Part shown: positions 59,142 to 64,000 of the stretch, in pieces
Layout of the letters: each line of letters starts with the position of its first letter
How positions within the stretch are numbered: the stretch's first letter is position 1
Assembly (NCBI RefSeq): GCF_003054325.1
Contig: NZ_QBKU01000005.1
Span: 1 to 64,000, forward strand
Direction: 5' to 3'
Source: Sulfitobacter mediterraneus
GTDB taxonomy: Bacteria > Pseudomonadota > Alphaproteobacteria > Rhodobacterales > Rhodobacteraceae
Length of the DNA: 64,000 nucleotides
The notes under the pieces: generated by a model
Database searches by the model: none
Told to the model about the DNA's origin: nothing
The model's input: the letters and a program-made list of their open reading frames with translations, nothing else
Position numbers and translations under genes: made by a program

Positions 59142-60674
59142 ATGCGCGGCCCACACAACATCTGGCGATTGATCCGAACGGGCGCCACGCTTGAACGCAC
59201 CGGCGCTATGAATGTCGTGCTGGACGCTTTCGAGGCCACACCGGCCGTGCGCTTTGTCGCCCGTGCACTGGGTTTGCCGTTCAAGTTCCTGGGCTACAAG
59301 GGCGATCCGTCCATGCCCCCCGCAACACGCGCTCTCACGGCGCTTGGCCCGGCCTACATAAAATTTGGCCAAGTGTTGTCGACCCGCCCCGATGTGGTTG
59401 GGGATGATCTGGCTCTGCAGCTGCGGGTGTTACAAGACAAACTCCCTCCGTTTTCCATAGAAGAAGCCAAAGCCGAGGTTGAGCGCGAGCTGGGCCTGCC
59501 ATTGGATCAGATGTTCTCTGAGTTTAGCGAACCTGTCGCGGCGGCCTCCATCGCGCAGGTCCATAAGGCGCGGATTGCAGACACAGGCGAAGAAGTTGCA
59601 GTCAAAGTGCTGCGCCCCAATATCGAACGCGCCTTCCGCAAGGACGTAGATGCCTTCTATCTGGCCGCTCGCATGGTCGAATTGTTCTCACCCGGATCGC
59701 GCCGCTTGCGCCCCATGGACGTGATTGAACATTTTGACGGTGTGGTCCGCGGCGAGTTGGATCTGCGTCTCGAAAGCGCCTCGGCCTCTGAATTTGCCGC
59801 CAATACAACCGAAGATCAGGGCTTCCAACTGCCTGCGATCAAATGGAACCTCTCTGCCCGGCGGGTGATGACGCTTGGTTGGGCTGATGGTTTGCCACTG
59901 GGTGACAATGCGGCGATTGATGCCGCCGGACATGACCGCGTTGTGCTGGGCGACCGGGTGCTGCACCTGTTCCTCAACCACGCCCTGCGCGACGGGTTCT
60001 TCCACGCCGATATGCACCAGGGCAATCTCAAGGTTGCGCCCAATGGCGATATCATCGCCTACGATTTTGGCATTATGGGACACATCGACGAATACACCCG
60101 CCGGGTCTACGCCGAAATTCTCTACGGGTTCATCCGCCGCGATTACATGCGCGTGGCCAAGGTGCATTTTGAGGCAGGCTATGTGCCTGCGGACAAAGAT
60201 GTGGACGAATTTGCCCGCGCCCTTCGCGCCGTGGGGGAGCCGATCTTTGGCATGGATGCCACACATATCTCGATGGCGCGGCTTCTGTCCTATCTCTTTG
60301 AAGTAACAGAGAGATTTGGCATGGAAACCCGGACAGAGCTGATCTTGCTGCAACGTACCATGGTTGTCGTCGAAGGGGTGGCCCGCTCGCTCAATCCGCA
60401 TATCAACATCTGGGAAGTCGCCAGTCCCATCGTCACCGACTACATCACCAAATCCATTGGCCCCCGCGCCGCGCTCAATGATCTGGCCAACACCGCCATG
60501 GTCCTCGCCCGCTTCGGTCCGCGCTTGCCCGGTCTGGTCGAGGCCGCCCTGCTGCGGCAAAGCAACCCGCAGCCCGAAGTGCGCAACGGCCGTCTCGGCT
60601 GGATGGTGCTCTCTGCACTGGGCGGCGCGGCGCTTGCCTCTGGTGCCATCGCCCTGATGGTCGCGCTGACCTGA
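59142..60674 (+). CDS. ubiB: Ubiquinone biosynthesis regulatory kinase-like protein
   Basis: A 510-residue ADCK/UbiB-family protein needed for ubiquinone assembly. The N-terminus has the KxGQ motif in AYIKFGQVLSTRPDVVGDDL; the kinase-like core includes ASIAQVHKARIADTGEEVAV, FFHADMHQGNLKVAPNG and YDFGIMGHID (the metal-binding DFG). A C-terminal membrane segment (LSALGGAALASGAIALMVAL) anchors it. It is translated right after ubiE. It probably acts in the membrane complex for ring modification rather than as a protein kinase. Confidence 0.95.
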   Translation: MRGPHNIWRLIRTGATLERTGAMNVVLDAFEATPAVRFVARALGLPFKFLGYKGDPSMPPATRALTALGPAYIKFGQVLSTRPDVVGDDLALQLRVLQDKLPPFSIEEAKAEVERELGLPLDQMFSEFSEPVAAASIAQVHKARIADTGEEVAVKVLRPNIERAFRKDVDAFYLAARMVELFSPGSRRLRPMDVIEHFDGVVRGELDLRLESASASEFAANTTEDQGFQLPAIKWNLSARRVMTLGWADGLPLGDNAAIDAAGHDRVVLGDRVLHLFLNHALRDGFFHADMHQGNLKVAPNGDIIAYDFGIMGHIDEYTRRVYAEILYGFIRRDYMRVAKVHFEAGYVPADKDVDEFARALRAVGEPIFGMDATHISMARLLSYLFEVTERFGMETRTELILLQRTMVVVEGVARSLNPHINIWEVASPIVTDYITKSIGPRAALNDLANTAMVLARFGPRLPGLVEAALLRQSNPQPEVRNGRLGWMVLSALGGAALASGAIALMVALT

Positions 60675-60709
60675 ACCTGTCCTTTTTGGCCCTAAATAAT
60701 CTCGGGGGT

Positions 60710-60730
60710 CCGGGGGCAGACAGCCCCCGG
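60710..60730. repeat. GC-rich hairpin between ubiB and thiolase genes
   Basis: CCGGGGGC and GCCCCCGG form a perfect 8-bp stem around AGACA, with flanking GGTC/GGTC. It lies between two convergent genes. No T-run follows, so it may be a dispersed repeat or a Rho-type terminator stem. Confidence 0.65.
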
Positions 60731-60738
60731 GTCTAGCC

Positions 60739-61920
60739 TCAGGCGATGCGTTCAATCGCCATTGCGATCCCCTGACCACCGCCAATACACATGGTGATCA
60801 ACGCCCGCTTGCCTTGAATACGCTCCAGCTCGTACAGCGCCTTGATGGTGATGATCGCCCCGGTTGCGCCCACGGGATGACCCAAGGCAATTGCGCCGCC
60901 ATTGGGGTTCACGATGGCCGGGTCAAAGCCAAGGTTCTTGGTCACGGCCAAGGCCTGCGAGGCAAAAGCCTCGTTGCTTTCGATCACGTCAAAATCGGCC
61001 GCTTTCAATCCGGTCCGCTCCAACAGGTTCTGCACCGCTGGCACCGGTCCAATCCCCATCACTTCAGGGCGCACGCCGGCATGGGCATAACCCAAAATTC
61101 GTGCGCGTGGTGTCAGGCCCGCACGTTCCGCGGCGGATGCTGTGGCCAGAACCATTGCCGCGGCGCCGTCGTTAATGCCGCTGGCGTTGCCCGCTGTCAC
61201 GCTGCCGTCTTTTTGAAAGGCCGGGCGCAGCCCCGCCAGCGCCTCTGCTGATGTCGCTTTGGGATGCTCGTCTGTGTCAAAGGCAACCGTGTCACGTTTC
61301 ACCTTTACGTCGACCGGCACGATCTGGTCCTTGAAATAACCTGCTTCAATAGCCGCAGCGGCGCGTTCCTGACTGGACAGCGCAAAACCGTCTTGATCGG
61401 CGCGGCTGATGTCATGTTCGGCCGCGACATTTTCGGCCGTAACCCCCATGTGGCCCGTGCCAAACGGACAGTTCAGGGTTCCCAACATCATGTCCAGCGT
61501 GCGCACATCGCCCATTTTCTGGCCCCAGCGGGCGTTTTGCATGATGTAAGGCGAGCGCGACATGCTCTCAGAACCGCCCGCAAGGGCAAAATCCGCATCG
61601 CCCAGCATCAGGTTCTGCGCTGCCGACACGATCGCCTGTACCCCTGATCCGCACAGGCGGTTCACGTTCATCGCGGGCACCTCATCGGGCACACCGGCCT
61701 CCCGTGCTGCTACGCGTGACAGATACATATCGCGCGGTTCGGTGTTGATCACATTGCCGAACACCACATGCCCGATTTGATCGGGTGCGACGCCTGCCCG
61801 CTGCATCGCCTCGGCGGCGACAATCCGGCCCAGCTCTGTAGGGGGCGTTGCGGCCAATGCGCCGCCAAATGTCCCGATGGCGGTTCGTGCACCGCCCAGT
61901 ATCACGATCTCGTTGGTCAT
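60739..61920 (-). CDS. phaA: Acetyl-CoA C-acetyltransferase (thiolase)
   Basis: A 393-residue thiolase condensing or cleaving acetyl-CoA units, used for polyhydroxybutyrate or ketone metabolism. Cys at MNVNRLCGSGVQAIVSAAQN is the acyl-accepting nucleophile; NPNGGAIALGHPVGATGAII holds His, and ITMCIGGGQGIAMAIERIA the second Cys. The start is ATG 61920 at the usual MTNEIVILGGARTAIGTFGG. It could equally be the beta-oxidation or ketolysis enzyme; the gene symbol is the commonest choice for this subtype in this family. Confidence 0.9.
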   Translation of the reverse strand: MTNEIVILGGARTAIGTFGGALAATPPTELGRIVAAEAMQRAGVAPDQIGHVVFGNVINTEPRDMYLSRVAAREAGVPDEVPAMNVNRLCGSGVQAIVSAAQNLMLGDADFALAGGSESMSRSPYIMQNARWGQKMGDVRTLDMMLGTLNCPFGTGHMGVTAENVAAEHDISRADQDGFALSSQERAAAAIEAGYFKDQIVPVDVKVKRDTVAFDTDEHPKATSAEALAGLRPAFQKDGSVTAGNASGINDGAAAMVLATASAAERAGLTPRARILGYAHAGVRPEVMGIGPVPAVQNLLERTGLKAADFDVIESNEAFASQALAVTKNLGFDPAIVNPNGGAIALGHPVGATGAIITIKALYELERIQGKRALITMCIGGGQGIAMAIERIA

Positions 61921-62046
61921 GGGTCTCTCCTATCTCAGTTGTGGCGAGTATGGGGCGGGGGGCGACCATTGTCAGGAGGGACGTACCGTCACAGGCATGT
62001 GTCCACTCTCTTGACTTTGTCAGCGGCCAAGGCGCATCTGTCCGTC

Positions 62047-62613
62047 ATGTCGGAAAACGATGACGCTATCCTAACCCATTTGCCCGCCCGCCTCAAAGAA
62101 GCGCGGCAAAGTCAGGGTTTGTCGCTGGATGCAGTGGCGAAACTTTCTGGCGTGTCCCGCTCCATGGTCAGCCAGATCGAACGCGGCGAATCCAGCCCGA
62201 CCATTGCGACATTGTGGAACCTCACACGGGCCTTGCAGGTGGATTTTGCCGGATTGCTTGACGGTGCACCGGCGAAAGATCTGATCGAAGTGTTGCGGGC
62301 TGCAGATGTCCCGACGATCAATAATCTGGGCAGTGGCTGCCGCATTCGTATCCTGTCCCCGCCCGAAGAGGCCGGGAAACATGAGGTTTATGAACTGTTG
62401 ATGGATGCAGGCGGCGTTCTGGACAGCCAGCCGCACACTCGCGGCGCACGCGAACACCTGACTGTCGTCAGCGGTGTTGTCGAAGTGATCAGCGGAGAGG
62501 CCAGCAGCCGGTTGGAGCAGGGCGATACCGCTCGCTATGCAGCGGATCTGCATCATAAGATCACCGCACAAGGCGGCGCGGCGCGGGCATTCCTTGTGGT
62601 ACAGGACGCCTGA
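62047..62613 (+). CDS. XRE-family regulator with cupin domain
   Basis: A 188-residue transcription factor. The N-terminal helix-turn-helix is LKEARQSQGLSLDAVAKLSG, then VSRSMVSQIERGESSPTIAT, and the C-terminal cupin (residues 115-185) binds a small ligand: YELLMDAGGVLDSQPHTRGA, REHLTVVSGVVEVISGEAS and LEQGDTARYAADLHHKI. Such XRE-cupin proteins are often repressors of amino-acid or sulfur metabolism genes. ATG at 62047 lies a short distance upstream of the HTH. It is 94 bases from kbl, and multiple dyads lie in that gap. Confidence 0.87.
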   Translation: MSENDDAILTHLPARLKEARQSQGLSLDAVAKLSGVSRSMVSQIERGESSPTIATLWNLTRALQVDFAGLLDGAPAKDLIEVLRAADVPTINNLGSGCRIRILSPPEEAGKHEVYELLMDAGGVLDSQPHTRGAREHLTVVSGVVEVISGEASSRLEQGDTARYAADLHHKITAQGGAARAFLVVQDA

Positions 62614-62614
62614 C

Positions 62615-62674
62615 ATTCCAGAATGACGGAAAAAATCCGTGATAGTAGATTTCTGCTATTCCGGAAATGCTTCC
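62615..62674 (+). promoter_or_regulatory. Cluster of inverted repeats upstream of kbl
   Basis: Contains ACGGA-AAAAA-TCCGT (62626-62640, perfect), ATTTC with GAAAT (62649-62668), TTCCGGAA (62659-62666) and GGAA-ATGC-TTCC (62663-62674). The TTCC/GGAA half-sites recur, as expected for operator repeats bound by a dimer such as the adjacent XRE-cupin protein. The latter's binding here is inference. Confidence 0.55.
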
Positions 62675-62707
62675 GATATGATAGAGGGCCCGCAAAGGAG
62701 CCTCATC

Positions 62708-63895
62708 ATGACCCAAGCCTATCTTGACCATCTCACCGAAACGCTCGCCCAGATTGACGCCGAAGGTATGATGAAACGCGAACGTCTGATCACCTCGCCT
62801 CAGGGCGGCGAGATCACCGTGGGCGACCGAAAGGTGATCAACCTTTGTGCCAACAATTACCTCGGTTTGGCCGATCATCCCGACCTCATCCAAGCGGCCG
62901 AAGCCGCGATGGACCCCAAAGGGTTCGGCATGGCATCCGTGCGGTTTATCTGCGGCACCCAAGACATTCACCGCGAGCTGGAACAAAAGCTCGCAACGTT
63001 TCTGAACAAGGACGATTCGATCCTGTTTGCCGCTTGTTTTGATGCCAACGGCGGTCTTTTTGAGCCGCTTCTTGGTCCAGAAGATGCCATCGTTTCCGAT
63101 GCGTTGAACCATGCGTCGATCATTGACGGGATCCGGCTCTGCAAGGCGAAACGCTATCGCTATGCCAACAGCGATATGGCCGATCTTGAAGGGCAACTGA
63201 AACAGGCCCGTGAGGACGGCGCAAGATTCATCATGATCGCCACCGACGGTGTGTTCTCGATGGATGGCTATCTGGCCAAGCTGCCGGAGATTGCCGCGCT
63301 AGCGCAAAAGTATGAGGCGCTGGTGATGGTCGATGATTGCCATTCCACCGGCTTCATGGGTCCGCAGGGCGCAGGAACGCCGGCGCATTTTGGCGTCGAT
63401 GTTGACGTGTTGACCGGCACCTTGGGCAAGGCGCTGGGCGGGGCCATTGGCGGGTATATCGCCGGACCGCAACCGGTGATCGATCTGCTGCGCCAAAGGG
63501 CGCGGCCATATCTGTTTTCCAATTCACTGCCCCCGTCCATCGTGGCGGCGGGGATCAAGGCTTTGGAACTGGTGATGCAGGGTGATGATCTGCGGGCCAA
63601 GCTGTTTGAAAACACCGCCTATTGGCGCGCCGGTCTGGAACGGCTTGGCTTTGATCTGCTGCCGGGGGAACATCCGATTGTGCCCGTGATGCTGGGCGAG
63701 GCACAGCTGGCGCAGGACATGGCGGCGCGATTGTTTGAAGAAGGCGTCTATGTATCGGGATTCTTCTTTCCGGTGGTGCCGCGCGGGCAGGCCCGGATCA
63801 GAACCCAGATGAACGCAGCCCTCACTCGCGATGAACTGGACCGCGCCTTGGTTGCATTTGAAACAGCGGGCAAAGCCTGCGGCGTGTTGAAATGA
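62708..63895 (+). CDS. kbl: Glycine C-acetyltransferase (2-amino-3-ketobutyrate CoA ligase)
   Basis: A 395-residue PLP enzyme that turns 2-amino-3-ketobutyrate and CoA into glycine and acetyl-CoA, the second step of threonine catabolism. The N-terminus has [19 protein letters not shown] and [20 protein letters not shown]. The PLP Lys is in [20 protein letters not shown], and [16 protein letters not shown] is another family signature. ATG at 62708 has AAAGGAG upstream; the frame is open earlier but lacks such a site. It is followed by a cysteine synthase-family gene in ATGA overlap; the usual partner, threonine 3-dehydrogenase, is not visible in the window. Confidence 0.94.
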   Translation: MTQAYLDHLTETLAQIDAEGMMKRERLITSPQGGEITVGDRKVINLCANNYLGLADHPDLIQAAEAAMDPKGFGMASVRFICGTQDIHRELEQKLATFLNKDDSILFAACFDANGGLFEPLLGPEDAIVSDALNHASIIDGIRLCKAKRYRYANSDMADLEGQLKQAREDGARFIMIATDGVFSMDGYLAKLPEIAALAQKYEALVMVDDCHSTGFMGPQGAGTPAHFGVDVDVLTGTLGKALGGAIGGYIAGPQPVIDLLRQRARPYLFSNSLPPSIVAAGIKALELVMQGDDLRAKLFENTAYWRAGLERLGFDLLPGEHPIVPVMLGEAQLAQDMAARLFEEGVYVSGFFFPVVPRGQARIRTQMNAALTRDELDRALVAFETAGKACGVLK

Positions 63896-64000
63896 CGGAT
63901 ATCAAAGCCTCAGTGATTGACGTGATCGGGAATACCCCGCTTGTCGATCTGAGCCGTATCACCGCGCACCTGGGGCTAGAGGGGCGGATTCTGGCCAAGT
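63892..64000 (+). CDS. Cysteine synthase-family protein (partial)
   Basis: The start of a fold-type II PLP enzyme, cut by the window edge after 36 residues. The sequence begins [20 protein letters not shown], where IGNTPLV is the classic cysteine synthase/cystathionine beta-synthase start. It overlaps the kbl stop by four bases (ATGA), so it is cotranscribed with kbl. Cystathionine beta-synthase and O-acetylserine sulfhydrylase cannot be separated from this fragment. Confidence 0.85.
   Translation, partial: MTDIKASVIDVIGNTPLVDLSRITAHLGLEGRILAK

Noticed and set aside
59688-60785. Long minus-strand frame opposite ubiB
   Set aside because: Composition is typical of antisense reading and it extends into the convergent intergenic hairpin.

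Overview
This 64 kb window looks like chromosome from a marine alphaproteobacterium of the family Rhodobacteraceae (Roseobacter group). The evidence is the moderately high GC, the replication-origin-type block dnaA-dnaN-recF-gyrB, the adjoining rpsT / enoyl-CoA hydratase / mutM / ubiE-ubiB arrangement, and the overall protein style. Species cannot be named from the sequence alone. I saw no rRNA, tRNA or CRISPR array.

Layout. (1) 1-0.95 kb: one end of an IS3-family insertion sequence, which appears to have cut off the 3' end of a family-2 glycosyltransferase gene. (2) 0.9-14.2 kb: a surface-polysaccharide region with three glycosyltransferases, a large RTX calcium-binding protein, a DUF2793 protein with a 49-residue companion, the complete dTDP-rhamnose operon rfbCBDA, a methyltransferase and a GDP-mannose enzyme (manC). 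(3) 14.4-19.8 kb: a threonine/serine dehydratase-like enzyme, a copper-export operon copA-cueR with a recognisable CueR-type promoter, and a two-gene fumarylpyruvate hydrolase / maleylpyruvate isomerase-like pair. (4) 19.8-30.5 kb: a tightly overlapping six-gene operon (two peptide-ABC permeases, a fused double ATPase, an acetyltransferase, a self-processing P1-type aminopeptidase and an alpha/beta hydrolase). Its likely binding protein lies 3.6 kb further on, behind an HdeA-like secreted protein, a histone-deacetylase-like enzyme, a membrane-protein pseudogene with one amber stop, and a small lipoprotein. (5) 30.6-42.3 kb: housekeeping and envelope genes, namely an Hsp70-like protein, an M20 peptidase, FNT and BrkB-like membrane proteins, a small STAS-like protein, a membrane-anchored glutamate-synthase-domain protein, a CaiB/BaiF CoA-transferase and a PqiABC lipid-transport operon with PqiA split in two. 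(6) 42.5-49.1 kb: a four-gene operon of RND adaptor, RND pump, lipoprotein hydrolase and a GltS-type glutamate symporter. (7) 49.3-61.9 kb: gyrB, recF, dnaN, dnaA, rpsT, enoyl-CoA hydratase, mutM, ubiE, ubiB and a thiolase. (8) 62-64 kb: an XRE-cupin regulator, glycine C-acetyltransferase (kbl) and the start of a cysteine synthase-family gene.

How the parts work together. rfbCBDA makes dTDP-L-rhamnose and manC makes GDP-mannose, so both supply sugar donors to the neighbouring glycosyltransferases for an exopolysaccharide or O-antigen. The RTX protein is a plausible secreted partner of that matrix. In the peptide operon, uptake and hydrolysis are encoded together, which suggests import followed by cleavage of an unusual peptide or beta-amino-acyl substrate. 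No clear candidate for a wholly new defence or mobile system is visible. The most unusual arrangements are the P1-peptidase/ABC operon, the RND-hydrolase-GltS operon, the HdeA-like protein with an acidic insert, and the paired palindromes between dnaN and recF.
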